A stretch of 64,000 nucleotides of DNA from Schistosoma mansoni (lineage: Eukaryota; Platyhelminthes; Trematoda; Strigeidida; Schistosomatidae). The notes under the pieces are model-generated. The model searched no databases, was not told the origin of the DNA, and saw only the letters and a list, made by a program, of their open reading frames with translations. The stretch lies in contig NW_017386033.1 of the NCBI RefSeq assembly GCF_000237925.1, forward strand, positions 124,001 through 188,000, given 5' to 3'. This document shows, in pieces, positions 34,215 through 47,320 of the stretch (positions are counted from its first letter, which is position 1; each line of letters begins with the position of its first letter). The translations under genes were made by a program, and so were the position numbers.

Positions 34215-36745
34215 ACCTGGACTTCCCTCTCAAGTTAGCAGGGCTTATTGGCTGACATTTTTCTCATTAAACTGGAAAATGTTGTACTGGCAAAGCATAC
34301 TGACAAGTTTTCATTTTAATGCCGGTATATGGACGATATTTTCATCCTTTGTGACGGCCATACTGATTGGATAGAGACATTCAAGAGATTTAATGAAATT
34401 GATTCGTCTATTAAATTATCATGTGAGGAAGAAAAGAGAGGTAGAATAGCCTTTCTAGATGTTCTACTTACAAGGAGAATGGATGGGTCACTAGAAAGGA
34501 ACCTAAGCAAGAAAACTACTTGGACTAGACAATTTACAGATTTTCTTAGTTTTGTCCCTCTATAATAATAAAAGAAACCTGATTAAGACACTTCATCATA
34601 GAATCGAGACTATATACTCGTTAGATGAGTCTGAAAAAGAAAAAAGGCATCGCGTACTTCTCTAAAAGAAAATAGATACCCGTAGAAACGTGCAGGTAAA
34701 CATTTGGCCGTGAAAAAACAATGAGGAAGGTCTAATTGTGAGCAAAAGGTCTCTGTATATACGCTTAAATTTAGAGGCGATGGACCCAGCAAAATGGTAA
34801 TACCGAAGTTGAATAGAGTAATCCAAAGAGTCTTTAGCGCTAGTAAACCGCAATTAGTGTTTTCCACATGTCCGTTGGTCACTCAGAGATTGAAAGATAA
34901 ATTACTTAGTCTTATATCTTGTGGCCGAGTGGATGCCTAGTTAATGTGTGACTTGATGAGACCTCCAATCAGGGAGCAGCGAATTATCAATTGAAACAGT
35001 GACACACGAAACCATACGAGCAGTCTAGAGCGCTAACCTGTCCTGCTTCCGCCTAGCCCAGCCACTTAAGTCCAAAACACCAATAACAGCCTCGGCAATA
35101 TGAATCATTATTCACAAACATACTGGGTTTATATACCAACCAAACAGACCACATCATACCATGAAATAGAAAATAACATTTGTACAATATTTAGCCAAAT
35201 GTGGCTGTGAATAGGGAGAAGGTAATCAATAAACTGATGATAACTCAAGAATCGTATAATAATAGTTCAAAGGTCAAAATAAAACTAATGATAAGAGGAA
35301 CACGAATATGATTAGGTTAGTTACTTAACAATTATACAATAGGAAATATACATATTACATTGGTCCACAAATAGTCCTCAAAAGTTACTATTCACAATTC
35401 TCTTCGGGATACAACACTTAGACTAGCCAACTTCTGTATCTATCAATTCAAATGCTCTTGTGGAGCAATTTATATTCACATGGGTTCTATAAATTTGTAT
35501 TTTCGTGCTCGCGAGTACCTCCAAGTGTGGTTAAGCAAAGGTATAGCTAAAACTGTTAATAGCTCGATTTTAGCTCATTTAGTGCAAACGTGCCATACAG
35601 CCAATATGGAGCAATCATTTACAATAATATAACATGCTAACAGCAATCTAAATCCATCAGACTAAGAACCGTTCAAACGGTTGAAACAATAGCTATTCAG
35701 ATAAAAAAACCCCGCTCATTTTACCTTGGCTAACTTCTAGTCTAATTAATTAATAATCATTTTTATATGGTGACATAATCCGATTAATATTCATACAACC
35801 TTCCTCTATGCATTTTCATTGCTTAAACTTATCTTAATCACACATATTATTATCATCATTATCACTACTGTTATCATTGTTATTATAACACTTGGAAACG
35901 CCTTAAGAAATTTATACAGTATCCACCCCTATTTACTAATTCTTACCTTATTCATATGATTTTTTGGATATCACCTCATGTTAACCATATTTATTCTGAT
36001 CATTTATCTCACAACTTTATTTAACTTATGAATTTATTCTAATCAACACTTCATATCACCAATCTCAACATTAAGGACTTTATTCTAAATTCATATGCCA
36101 TAGTTTTAAATGATGTACACTGCCTTAAACCTAACCAATTCTATGGATTATTAATTTGGATATGATAATTGTAGAACCTGAAGAGGAATTATTGAAAAGA
36201 ATATTCTTCATTCGTATACTTGTGTATTGATATGATGGAAATTTCTCAGCGATTTAAATTTCGTCTTATTTTTCAAGAAAACAACAACAACACTGAAATA
36301 GCCCGGTGAAATCTATCATTATACCTTAAAATGACTTGATTTAAATGATCTTATTTCTTTTGCTCAAAAAGGAATAAGAACAACAAAGGAAATGAAAAAA
36401 AAAAACGCAACAAATCTTGACCTGAACATATTAAAGGCATCTAAACAAGAAAGTCGTAATTACATTCATATATGATACAAAGTGATAATATACTAGGTAG
36501 GTAGTACATCATAATATACTGATTAATGATTTACATTAAATATTATGGAAGATGAAAGAATAATATTAAAGTCTTTTATTATTTTATTTTAATACTATAA
36601 ATTAATTAGAGGTGAAAGAATTCCAAATAATATTTAGCCCATCACAAAATCTCACAAACACTTGATTGATAACCAAGAGTGTTTTATTAACGTGTCCCTG
36701 ATGAAGAAACATTTTCAAAAAAAGAGCGAAACATTCTGATTTATA
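34215..36745 (+). mobile_element. degenerate Penelope-like retroelement, split by an LTR
   Basis: Translated remnants run LLADIFLIKLENVVLAKH, then a YMDDIF catalytic box (about 34329), IAFLDVLLTRRMDGSL, and TWTRQFTDFLSFVPL. This is the order of the Penelope RT. After more pol-like sequence the frame is cut at 34909 by a solo LTR and resumes at 35422 with FCIYQFKCSCGAIYI and FRAREYLQVWLSKG, which match the GIY-YIG endonuclease end of Penelope proteins. Frameshifts and stops show it is dead. A hammerhead-like motif at 36698-36732 may mark its terminal repeat. Confidence 0.8.
34910..35416 (-). mobile_element. solo LTR (507 bp) nested in Penelope-like element
   Basis: A full-length inverted relative of 27219-27724, flanked by the 5-bp direct repeat CTTAG (34905-34909 and 35417-35421). 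One end has changed (TCTTATATC here, where the sister copy has TGTTATATC). Removing it and one CTTAG restores a continuous Penelope reading frame, so the LTR element arrived after the Penelope element. Confidence 0.88.
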
Positions 36746-38499
36746 CTTTAAGGTTTTCAACAGTTATTTCCTTAGTTAATGTTTACAATTTCTTTGTAAC
36801 GCCTAATTATTGAATTATCTCTTCACCTTGGAAGAAATATCAGTTTAATAAAGTGGTTTGTGGAGATTCGATTACTGTCGTTATTGACCCTAATTTCTGC
36901 TATTCACTTTTATAGAAGAGCTTCAAAGCGTAGTCTTGCAAACAAAGTATGTAATCGAATACTTTGATCAAATAGTGGTTAATCTCTCGGTTACGGTGGC
37001 TTAAAGCACGTTTTGTACATGAAATTGAGCTTCGTTACCCATTTATAATCAATATTAGGCATGAAATAATGATCAAATTTTGAGTACATTTTTGTGGAAA
37101 AAAAACTACAGTGTGTGCAAGAAATATTAGTCAAAACACGATGTCTGAGTCAAGCATCAAATAACGTACAAAAGCGCATAAAAATGACCGTCTAGAAACA
37201 GCGATTTAAAATGTGAATCTATTATATCACAAAGGCTGTTTAGCTGTTCGCGAATAAAGTAAGACAGAGGAGTATCATTCGCTTTTGACTACTTCTATCA
37301 TGACACAATTTACGATTGACGAGCCTGCAGACGATGTACGAATCAGACACCGTAAAGTTATAAAAGCACACCATAATAAGTAGACCTAAAAATCCATATA
37401 ACTAACTGCTCAGTAATAGTATTCTTTTAAGATTTATCGCAAACAGTTCTTCACTGAACAGTTATAAATTCAAACTTTAATTGTCAAAATGAGATCTTAA
37501 TGGCGTCTAAGATAGGACAGATCGGTAGATAAAGTCCTAGTTTTCTTCAAACAAAGTAGGATTTTATTTTCTAGGAATACCACCAGCAGTCATACATATC
37601 TAGACAAGACTTTGCTGATGAAGCTACTTCAAATCTTAATAAATTTTGGTGATGGGAAATGAATGTCATTCTTACGTATACTTATAACAAATATTCGATG
37701 CTATTTGAATAACCTATTTGTAATCACAGAGTGGAAGACTAGCATTCTTATGCTTAAGGTAAGAAGTTCATCTTTGGGTAACAGAGAACTATATAATAAA
37801 CTTTCTTTGGAGTTGTTTCAACAATGACCGGTAAAATTTTAATGAGGGAAGCAAGAATTGACAACTCTGCGTACTTACGGTTCTGAGCTATTTGAATCAC
37901 TCTGTCCTTCAAATCGCCATACAAATGTACTTATCTTTCAATCTCTTTAACACAGTTTTTGAGCCGTTGGAAAACAATAATAATCAAAACTGATAAATCT
38001 TTGTAGAACTTCCAAGGTTTATACTATTTTGATTAGTCTTTGTCAGAATGTCTAAAAATATATCCCACCTACATCAATCAACTTTACCATATATACAGTA
38101 AGTAAACTTGTAAGTTTATTAGCGCTTTCTTACCCCCCTCCTTTTGTCAGTCTACAACTGTGTGAAACAGATCTGTCACTCATATGGTGTCCTTATTCAT
38201 CCATCATGTTAATTAAAACCATGTGATCCATCAAAATATAATATACACGTTGATATATACCAGGTGCGTTGCGAGCTAACTTAGCCATAACGCTACGAAG
38301 GTACATGTACTTGGAGGGAGGTCAGAAGGCTTGACTTGACAGTCTACATACAAGATCGCAAAACAGAAACAAACCTGGGAAACTAGGTTAGTCAGTTAGA
38401 CATGAGCAAGCCAGGACCTAGTTTGGCTTCCCCTAGCTTTCTTTCGACTTACCCTTACATCTGTAAATATATATTGTGGAGGTAGATGGTGGTCGGGAA

Positions 38500-38502
<3 letters not shown>
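36746..38502. other. intergenic AT-rich DNA
   Basis: No gene seen. A GC-richer stretch at 38260-38480 looks like an old repeat remnant. Confidence 0.4.

Positions 38503-38541
<39 letters not shown>
38503..38541. repeat. (TA)n microsatellite
   Basis: A TA dinucleotide run of about 39 bases. Confidence 0.95.
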
Positions 38542-38543
<2 letters not shown>

Positions 38544-38932
38544 TAACCCAGAAGGACTGTCAAGGCTTCTAAGACAAGTGGAGTGTTCAACTACTTCAAT
38601 CCACGCCATTATTGTGGAACGACAGATTTCCTAGTTTATTCTATTGTAAATGGGTTCAATAGCAAAACTCACTCAGAGAAAATGAGTTTTTAGGTATCAT
38701 TACCAAGTTTTGATTTGATAATTTTGAATAAATTGAGCATTGGGTACATTGCTATAAATATATTAATTTATTTATCACTCAGAAATAGTTATAAATACTG
38801 AAATAAAAGCTGTAAATTTAAAACACACTTCTAAAGCACAAATCATATCGGCAAGTCAGTAGTAAAACACCATAGTGTACGTCATAATACATGTATATTT
38901 TGTATTTAAAAATATTTGTTGGTGTAATTTCA

Positions 38933-38938
38933 TTTATT
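38933..38938 (-). promoter_or_regulatory. candidate poly(A) signal of ornithine carrier gene
   Basis: AATAAA on the minus strand, about 85 bases past the stop codon at 39023-39025. Confidence 0.45.
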
Positions 38939-39022
38939 GAGTAAAAAATGAGTAAATCAAATTTTCAGAAATATGCTAAATGTGTTGTGTTGAGATTGAA
39001 AGAAAGAATTATCTGTAGTGGG

Positions 39023-42000
39023 TTAATCTAGTAACAAATGACCGCATTTACGAGTCCATTCTACAGCTAGAAACAAAGCTCCTGTTGCTGGGAATGTTCT
39101 CAATATTGTTGGGCCCAGACCACGATAAAGTGAACGGATTCCTGTAAGATAGGAACGGATTGGTATGCATTAGAACTAATTATATTACACGTGAAAATAA
39201 TAATTTCATATTTTTAGACAAGCAACTTGAAGTAATTAATGTGAATCATTCACAAAAGTAGAAGATAGAAAAGAACTATGTATACCTTGACTAAACTAAG
39301 TGTGAAGGGGGTAAAATAACACTTAAAACTTTTAATTGCTTCGATTGCTGCCTAGAATAAGCCATTTCTCATTTTAAAGGTCTGTGTTTCATTAAGTTAC
39401 CTTGGTATCTGAGGGTCTCTTTCCAGACTTTTAAGGCAATAAGAGTTTAAGATAGTAAAATAAAAACCGAATCAAATAGCAACCTGATGATTTATGTACA
39501 CTCGCAAACAACTTATTTGAAGTTTTCACTGATCATTATCTATTGAAGGAGGGGAGTAATAGAGATTTTTAAACTTAATTCAAATAGTTTTCAAACCCAC
39601 AACTATAGTACATAATATGTAAAGGTATAATGCAGGTCAGTTTTTAGAATGGGTGAATAGGACGAGTAGTCATAGATATATGCGATACCTTGTTCTGCCA
39701 AGTTATTAATGTGATGTGAACAGGCATCTAGGTGTAGAAACTAACACTATCTACATGGATGCTGTATGCAAAGAATATGGGATAATAAAACAACAGGCAG
39801 TCACCTTCATTTCTCTTGATGTCTAACAGGACGGAAAACATGCTCCTTTGTTTACTGACTTTGTTTCCATGAGCGATTGAGGATGACGTGACAGTATGGT
39901 GTCCAATTTGCATGCGAGATTTAACAACATCGAATGGAAATATCGCCACCCACAGTGAAACTCCACCTATTCCACCAGCGATAACAGTTTTAATGGGACC
40001 CAAGTCTTCTTTACGACCATTAGTAGGAGTCATCAATGTTCTACATGCTTCGTACCCACCAAAGAAGAAGAAATAACCAGGCATTTCCCTGGCAAATGTA
40101 GCACCTAAACCACAAGTAAATCCTTTGAAACCTTTTTCTTTGTATATTGACTTTGTTACTGCCCATGGACCTCTACAACAAAATTATGGTAGTATAAATG
40201 ATGATAAATAGGCATAACACATTAGTTTGGTGACGATAACCAACGGGATTAATCAACTTAATTACTTACTCTTGCAGCTGTACAAACTCTGATAGAGGAA
40301 TACATTTAGAAAAAAATAGTGTGGGTTGTTATATTCTTTAGTGTTTGTCATATGTTGAATCAATTAAATAGATCTGACCTATGATAGGATAACGAAAACA
40401 GTCATCAACGCTTTTACTACATGAAGTAAGATCATGATTAGTGAAGATAGTACGAATATTTGTTTTTCAATAGCTAGTTGTATCCGCCAAATGGTTGGAT
40501 GATACCATCACTATAATTCTAGGAAAGAAAAGCCACCCGATCGCGAAATTAGCATTTGGTTAAGGCATTAAATATTCATATCAGTTAAGTACGTGAAAAT
40601 GATAAATTAAAACTTGTTCATGGAAATAAGAATGAATAAAAAGTTCACGACGGTTTGTTTAATATGAGACCAATAAACAGTGGTATGAGAACGTGCGTTC
40701 ATGATTACTGGCAAGGGAAAATAGGTTACTAAGTATTTCAAAATATGGCAGTACCAGATATTGATCAAGTAAGTGATGAAGCAAAGTTCATTGTCTGTAA
40801 TTTAGAAGGGTCAATCCAGAAGATGCATAGCCTGACCGTAGCCGCTGGTTGAGATTGCTTATCATGAGGAATCAACCCAGCTATATTGGCTGGAACACAT
40901 GTTCCTTTGGGCCTTACTTTACCAGGTATGTTCATTGCAGAACGATGAAACTAAAAACAGCAACTTAATACCTCAGGACAAAGTCGTGCTGCTGATTTTG
41001 GAGGGATGCAACAATAGAAAAGTTCTCCTCGGACAACCAGCATTATCAGCAGTGCTGCCTGCTCACAACGGAAGGGAGGGTTTAGAATAAATCAACCATA
41101 TAAATTTTACACCCCACCTTATCTCACGGATTTCCATCTCCGGAAGTAGGGTCCTTTGAAGTGAGGAGCCAACGCATCGAACACTTCGCATAAAAAGGAA
41201 GTGTGCGACTGGCCTCAAACAGTCATCTCTTGGGCTTTGCCGTCACGCTCTCAAGTTTCTGGGGCTGCCACTAATTCAGATTCCTTTTCGGGTCCGTTCA
41301 GAGAAAATATCCTTTCACGGTATGGGCGACCGGGAAGTGGGAACCGCCTCATGCCTCTATCAGCACTCGAAATTATCTTTTCCATGATCAACAGAGATAT
41401 CTAAATTAAAGTACATGAAGGGATTTTAAATCTTCAGCAAAATGACTGAAAGCTAAAATCTATTATGGCTGTATTGATTTCATAAACGTAAACAATTTCC
41501 TGAAATTCATATCAGTTCACGTTACTGTGAATCAGACGAGTTTCGCAGCTGAAGTTACCAAACCTCTTGAAAGGATAATTCATGAGCAGTGAGAACATCT
41601 ACTACGACAGTCAACTCAAACTACAGTCTATCACAACACGTGATGCTGGATAAAATGGTATTAGAGTGAAGGTTATGAACAGACACCAAAAACGTCACTA
41701 CATTTTAAAGTAATGTATATGGTGTGAGAAATATAGGTAGGTAAAGACTCGCTGGATATGGTCCTTAAGGTATTAGTAGCTAAAATCCAGATTATATGGT
41801 TCAAAGTCCATTATAATAGTTGAAATCAGTTGAAATTTCGAATTTTCCTAAAATTCGTGAATTTCTTTTCCAACCCAATCTTCTTATTTACTCCAGCGTC
41901 TTACTGTTTCTATTACTTTTTTCTGTCTGAGATTGAAAAGTGACAACTTAAACTTGAAAGCCCGAGTTTAAATAATTCTGTCTGATTCTGAATAACTGAT

Positions 42001-42897
42001 TTTTAATCATAATTAGGTTAGTTTAGACGAAATAATCCGTTTTCTCTAATAGACTAGGGTGGCTATTCACTTGCTAGTAGTGCACTACTAAACACCGAGT
42101 TGCAGAATCGAATATTACTTAAGTTTGGGTGGTCCGATAGTATCACTTATCCACACGAAGTGATATCCGAAGTAGGGTACACAAACCACTAGGTTTATTT
42201 GACAAGTGGACACAACCCTGTGTAAAATAATAAATAGAAAGCTGTGTTCACATGATAAACTTGGCACAATTTATTTGCCCTTTTTTAAAGGTGGAATTTT
42301 ATAACTTTATTCTGACGGAATTCGGCCTATAATTTAGTTATTACTATTTAGCTAAAGAACAATTATGTGGCATATAAACTGTATCAGACAGAGACGCATG
42401 GATAAACTCACAAATTTTTGACATCAACCTTTATATGTCCTAATTCAGTCATTTCTCTCATTGACTGAACTTTGCACTTAACTAATTCGGTTGGGCAAAG
42501 AGTTAGACTCGACCAAAAAGCAGCTATACTACCGGCAAGTGCGTGCTGTAGTACTGAGAGATGACTTTTATCCACTCCACAAAGACCAGCTATCAAATGT
42601 TCCGATGGCGGAAGAGCACAGAATAACACCGCATTTTCAGCAACATTTGCAACAAGTGACGGGACAGTTCCTGCATAGAGTCCGCGAGCGATTCCATCCT
42701 TCGCAAGTGTGACTCGGAGACATTTCCATGTTGACGGGTGAACTTCCGGGAACGTTTGCATCTTGACTTTAATGGTATCTAATGGTTGTCCAACATAAAC
42801 TGAAGCAAATCCACCTACGACGAAAATCAATAACGTTAGGCAAACTACCGTTAATCCCAGCAACCAAACCAATCAGACTATTCTTTACTTGCTCCAT
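39023..42897 (-). CDS. SLC25A15: mitochondrial ornithine carrier (SLC25A15/ORNT1-like), 4 coding exons
   Basis: Minus-strand exons 42849-42897, 42412-42814, 39805-40172 and 39023-39141 join in phase to 312 aa; human ORNT1 is 301. Members of this family exchange ornithine, citrulline and related basic amino acids across the inner mitochondrial membrane. The three carrier signatures are present: [25 protein letters not shown] and [11 protein letters not shown]. The stretch [14 protein letters not shown] closely matches the diagnostic ornithine-carrier segment, and the C-terminus reads [18 protein letters not shown]. The start [14 protein letters not shown] fits the family's short N-terminus. 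The first intron is only 34 bases (42815-42848), and splicing it is needed to keep the first transmembrane helix in frame. The second exon uses the strong GTGAGT donor. Introns 2 and 3 contain no other gene. Confidence 0.93.
39142..39804 (-). other. ornithine carrier intron 3
   Basis: Begins GTGACT and ends TTACAG on the minus strand. AT-rich, nothing recognised inside. Confidence 0.8.
40173..42411 (-). other. ornithine carrier intron 2
   Basis: A 2.2-kb intron (GTGAGT ... TTGTAG). It hosts a GC-richer repeat at 40825-41400. No other gene seen. Confidence 0.8.
40825..41400 (+). repeat. GC-richer retroelement-like repeat in carrier intron
   Basis: Its left part matches 18753-19011. The right part (GTGTGCGACTGGCCTCAAAC, GGGCGACCGGGAAGTGGGAA) looks like leader sequence of a non-LTR element. 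No RT domain lies beside it. Family unresolved. Confidence 0.55.
42815..42848 (-). other. 34-base micro-intron
   Basis: On the minus strand GTAGTTTGCC ... TCGTCGTAG. Removing it joins ...GIN-G to [10 protein letters not shown] and restores the conserved helix 1 of the carrier; retaining it shifts the frame. Very short introns near gene starts are known in schistosomes. Confidence 0.85.
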
Positions 42898-43439
42898 GTT
42901 AATATAATGACTACGATAACTAATGTAAAGATCAAAATGTTAGAAGCCAGTTTCAAAGGGTAGCGCTAGAACTCATAAAATTTCCAAGAGAGATGTACAA
43001 AACTAAATACCTGTTTCCGTGATAACATAATAGATGATGTTAACTATCACGTTATCTGATTTCTAAAGTTTACTCAAGAGACTCGCGCTTTATCTCTAAA
43101 CTACAAGCTTAGCAAGGCGGAAACAATGAATAAGGGGTTACATGTAACCTGTGTCTTAGTTTTTGAAGGGAATGTAAAGATTTTACGAATACGTCACATG
43201 TTTTTAGGGAACTAGTATAAATCAATTGAGTTCTTAGCTCTTGTATCTTGTGTGGGACACTTGACCCCAGTAATCTTTGTGGGGTTGGTTAAGATAAATC
43301 TATTATGTAGTTAGTATTTGCTGTTAACCGCATTTTTTTCATTTCCTCTCACAATTGCCATTATTGACTGCGAAATCGCTGTTTAAAAAGTAGATGATAA
43401 GAAATAGTGATGTAGGGGCATTGAAATACCACTGAGACC
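42898..43439. other. upstream of ornithine carrier
   Basis: Probably contains the carrier's promoter and 5' UTR (minus strand). No defined motif stands out. Confidence 0.35.
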
Positions 43440-45140
43440 TAGACAAATCATCCGGCGGTTGGGTCACTGAATATCGAACAGGCTGTCGATCCCTCTTAAA
43501 GTCATGGACAACAAACGCGCATCAGTCAATCATACGCCATGGGCTGGCCCATGCGGTGGTGGTCTCAATAACATCTCTTTACTCATTCTTACTGATGTAT
43601 TTACGTAATCACGCTCTTTGTGTTTTGCAGTCTTCAAAGCAGGAGTAGTACTTTAATACGTCGAATGGGGTAATCCACGTTAGATGCTGACCGCGAGGTG
43701 TGACTTCGCAGTTAGCTGATTCGTTACACCGTTCCCGTCTAACTCGAGTGGACCTCCAATCATTCGACACAGATCATCAACGTTGATGGTTTACAGTGAG
43801 AAGATACACCACTGTGCATATATACTACTTGTTTTTACTTATCAAGTGTCACGATAACAACACTCTGATATATATGCCGTCTGTGTCTGCAGTTCACAAG
43901 GATATTCTCGTTGCTTGGTTGCTCTGGATACACAACTCGGATGATGGCAATCACTGTTTTAATCACATACCCTTTGTTATATCTTGGACTTCAGATTCTC
44001 GCTATGCCGCGTACCACTAGACTACTTGAACGATAGAACCCGCAAGAGAGAAGACAGAAGACTAGTTAGTAAGAATGTTATTCCGAACACAGTGTCAGTT
44101 ATGGTACAAAAGCGTCAGGTACTTATAGTTTCTAGTAAAAACGAAATCACCATTATAGTTATCTAATCCTCACACAAGGGGTTATTAGCATTGTCCAATA
44201 GGGAAGCTACACGTAGTGATTCCGGAATATTCTTCCAAAATCTGATTGGATAGAATATGTGCAGCTCCTTCTGAGCTGCTTAGAGCTTCCTCAAGTTCGC
44301 CTGTGAACCGTCCTCACACCTTTAAAATCAATAGCTTTGTAAGTCTCCAACATTGATTCTGATCCCATCAGTTTTACTGGACATACCTTATCTGAAGGTG
44401 CTCAGTTACACTTTTGCTGCAAATCACAAGTGTATACGCCATGCTACGAATATCTTCCAACTACTGGCCGGCTTCGACCAGACTCGTTCCAAAACATCGA
44501 CAACCTTCCAACCATACTCTCGAACTAGGGTGGCATTCTTTCATCATAAAGGTGATGCAGGCAAAGCAGTTGTTAAGCCATGAATGTCTGTAACATCTCC
44601 AGGGTAAATATATTGAAGACAACACACCTTGATAGCAACAATATACTGATTAGTAAACAGAGGTGCCAAAATACATCCGAATTACTTGCCAAGAAACCTC
44701 ACGAAAGATGGTTATCAACCGATAAGCTCAATATACAGTCCCGTAGATTTAGGTGTTTCGGACGATGCGGTGCACTTTAAGAACGCGAAGTTTAGTACTA
44801 ACATGATTTGCACTTCTTAAACTTTCGCTGTGTCCTTACACAAAAAAGGTATCACATTTGATCCCAAGAATTTTTCCGGAGCCTAACGTTCTGTAGATTA
44901 CTTTTACTTTTTCAGTTTTACCCAAGTTAATAGTTGACTGTGGTTTGGCCCCAGCTTATTATTCTGTTTTTACAGTTTTCTACTCCAAGACTAGCTTTGG
45001 TATATCCCCACCTCTCGTACCACCTGCTTATTATCCCTTCCAAGCGCATTGTCGTTTTGTTTGTTTTACAGTCGTAAACGTGCAGGGATCTATCTAACAA
45101 CTTAAATATCACCATGGTCATGAAGAACTCATGTGAGTAA
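43440..45140. repeat. GC-richer block of unclassified repeat remnants
   Basis: Composition changes from the AT-rich background to near-balanced sequence with many broken frames, like the LINE that follows. No domain could be read, so the family is unknown; it may be the 5' part of the same LINE or separate insertions. Confidence 0.4.
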
Positions 45141-47320
45141 CCTAGGCGTCTTTTTGATGTCGCATGTGGCATGCAGTGTGACACATGCGAAGGTTGGTTT
45201 CATGAAGTATTTACTAATCTTACGGCAACCGATTACAACAGACTAAGTCAGGTCGCGGGTGGGTATGTGGCACGTGCAACATGAATGCTGAGGGCTTGCT
45301 GAGCAACATCACCGCTCTCTTGACACGTGCGTGAGAAAAGTTGCCAGCAAACCTGAAAAAAAGACAGTTTTGAAACGAGTAAAGGAACAAATACGCGCAG
45401 CGAAGTAAGGATGAGAGACCTTTATAACATTAGTATCAATGGAACAAGCATTGACACTGTTGAGGACATGCTGAGGTTCGGCATCATCATAAATTCGACA
45501 GTGTTGGACTCTCTTAACTAGCTTCTGTCTTCCGGGATAGGCCCTCTAAACGCGATTGTGGCGAATGGATCCCCGTCAACAGAGTTAATAAGGAACGTGC
45601 GCCACCGTGAAAAAGGCTGAAAAACCCGAGTTTTGTAGGGAAATCAGCTAGTTGTTTGGCATTGCAATCTGCCCGAAAATTGTTCAACCAGTCAGCAAAG
45701 AGCATAGGAGTCTGAAGCGCTTTCCGACCGCCAGACAAAACTGACCACAAACTCAACGTATTCGAAAACCTGTGAAATTGATCACGGTTTGCGATGATTC
45801 ACTCATAACCATGAAGACATCTCTGACCTTCCCTCTAGTCTTCATGGCGAAAATGACGGGATACTCCGGGAACAATTAAACAGTAAACTTGAACTTCCTA
45901 AAATTGGGTCGCTCACGGTCACACGGCTCATTCAAGGGAATGAGTCTTATCATTAAAACCTCCCAAGACTCTTCCGTGCAACATTCACGAATACTGCCGT
46001 AGTGGATGATGTTCCGATGGCTAGTCTCCTGCTGAAATCAGAAGGGGATGTAAGGATACTGTCTGATATAAGATATTCTGAGCACAATGTTATCAAGAAC
46101 ATCACTAAGGAATACCGCGAGACGTTCATTCGCGGAAAAATATCATCATGAAAGGTGTCCCGGAGAACACGGACCCTGACTTTGCAGACTCTGATATCCG
46201 AGAGTGGAAATTAATAAAATAGTGCTTGAAGCTCAAGAACTTATTGACTCAACAGTTAGTGAAACTAGCCACGAAGGGTGGAGATTCTAGACTCCGGTGA
46301 ATGAAGGTAGTCTTCATATCCTCCCATTTGACGGCTGCCACTCTCGAAGCATGTCGTGACAACAGACATCGGTTGCCGAATAGACTGGTCGACTTTTTAA
46401 TGTCAGGGTTAATTTCACTTTTCCTCAGGCCACATAATGTCCTAGTGGTGTTCCCCAGGGTTCAGTACTAGGACCTCTTCTTTTCTTGGTCTATGTAAAC
46501 GATCTCCCACAACAAGTATCGTCAGGTTTATTACTTTTCTCTGATGATGTGAAACTCTGGGGAGAAGTATGAAACCAATAGGATAAACTGGCACTTCAGA
46601 AGAATTCGACTCGACTTCAAAGTTGGGCAGATGACAAGTGACTCATCATTAACACTTCAATATGTAAAGTAGTCCATCTGAGACATGTTGCAGGTCACAA
46701 CTATAACTTAGGCAACTCCCCTCTAGAGGTATCCCAAGTTAAAAAAACATCTAGGAGTGTTGGTACCCTACATTCTGAAGTCTTACTCTATGTGCGAAAA
46801 AAATGCCTTTCGAGCAAACCTTGCACTAGTAATATTGAAGAGCATTTTTGACCAGTTCAATGGGAGAACTTTATACATAATCTTCAACATTTTTATTCCT
46901 TACCATCCAGGGTGTGGAAAAATAGTATTTCCTCACTCACTCCAGAAAGATAAGGACACCCTGGAAAGTATCCAGCGGCGAGTCTTAGGAAGAGTGCCTC
47001 CAATCACTGAACCTTTATTCATTGGAGCACAGGAGTCTTGAAAGTGACCATGTAATTACTTACAGCGTTCTTGACACTTCTGGACATCTCCCGAGACACC
47101 TACTTAACCCTAGTCGCAATACAAACTTTGGGGTAACACCCAGAAACTAGAGACAACGCAGCAGAACTGGTTGCAGACATACCTTATACACCTTAAGAGT
47201 AGTTAGATGCTGGAATTCGTTGCTGTATGAGCTATTCAAATCGACGTCCAAGGAGTTCTTTGGGAGAAAACTCGACATATTCTTAAGGACTAAGGACAGT
47301 GACTTATTATGATTTATCAA
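45141..47320 (+). mobile_element. decayed CR1-clade LINE with PHD-finger ORF1
   Basis: A PHD-finger piece with CDTCEGWFHE and TNLTATDYNRLSQVAGGY lies near 45178-45270. The reverse transcriptase appears at about 46448 with [20 protein letters not shown], and the catalytic box is changed to FSDDVKLW (consensus FADD). Further blocks are QRRVLGR (about 46974), TGCRHTLYTLRVVRCWNSL and KLDIFLRTKDSD (to about 47300). Many frameshifts and stops interrupt it. PHD-like ORF1 plus this RT tail points to the CR1/Jockey superfamily. Confidence 0.78.

Noticed and set aside
42423-42428. GTTGAT as donor of carrier exon 2
   Set aside because: It gives the wrong phase for the next exon; the GTGAGT site at 42406-42411 fits both phase and consensus.
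42408-42872. Unspliced 154-codon reading of the carrier exon, starting [10 protein letters not shown]
   Set aside because: Its first 18 residues come from reading the 34-base intron and part of exon 1 in the wrong frame. The spliced form from 42897 matches the carrier family.
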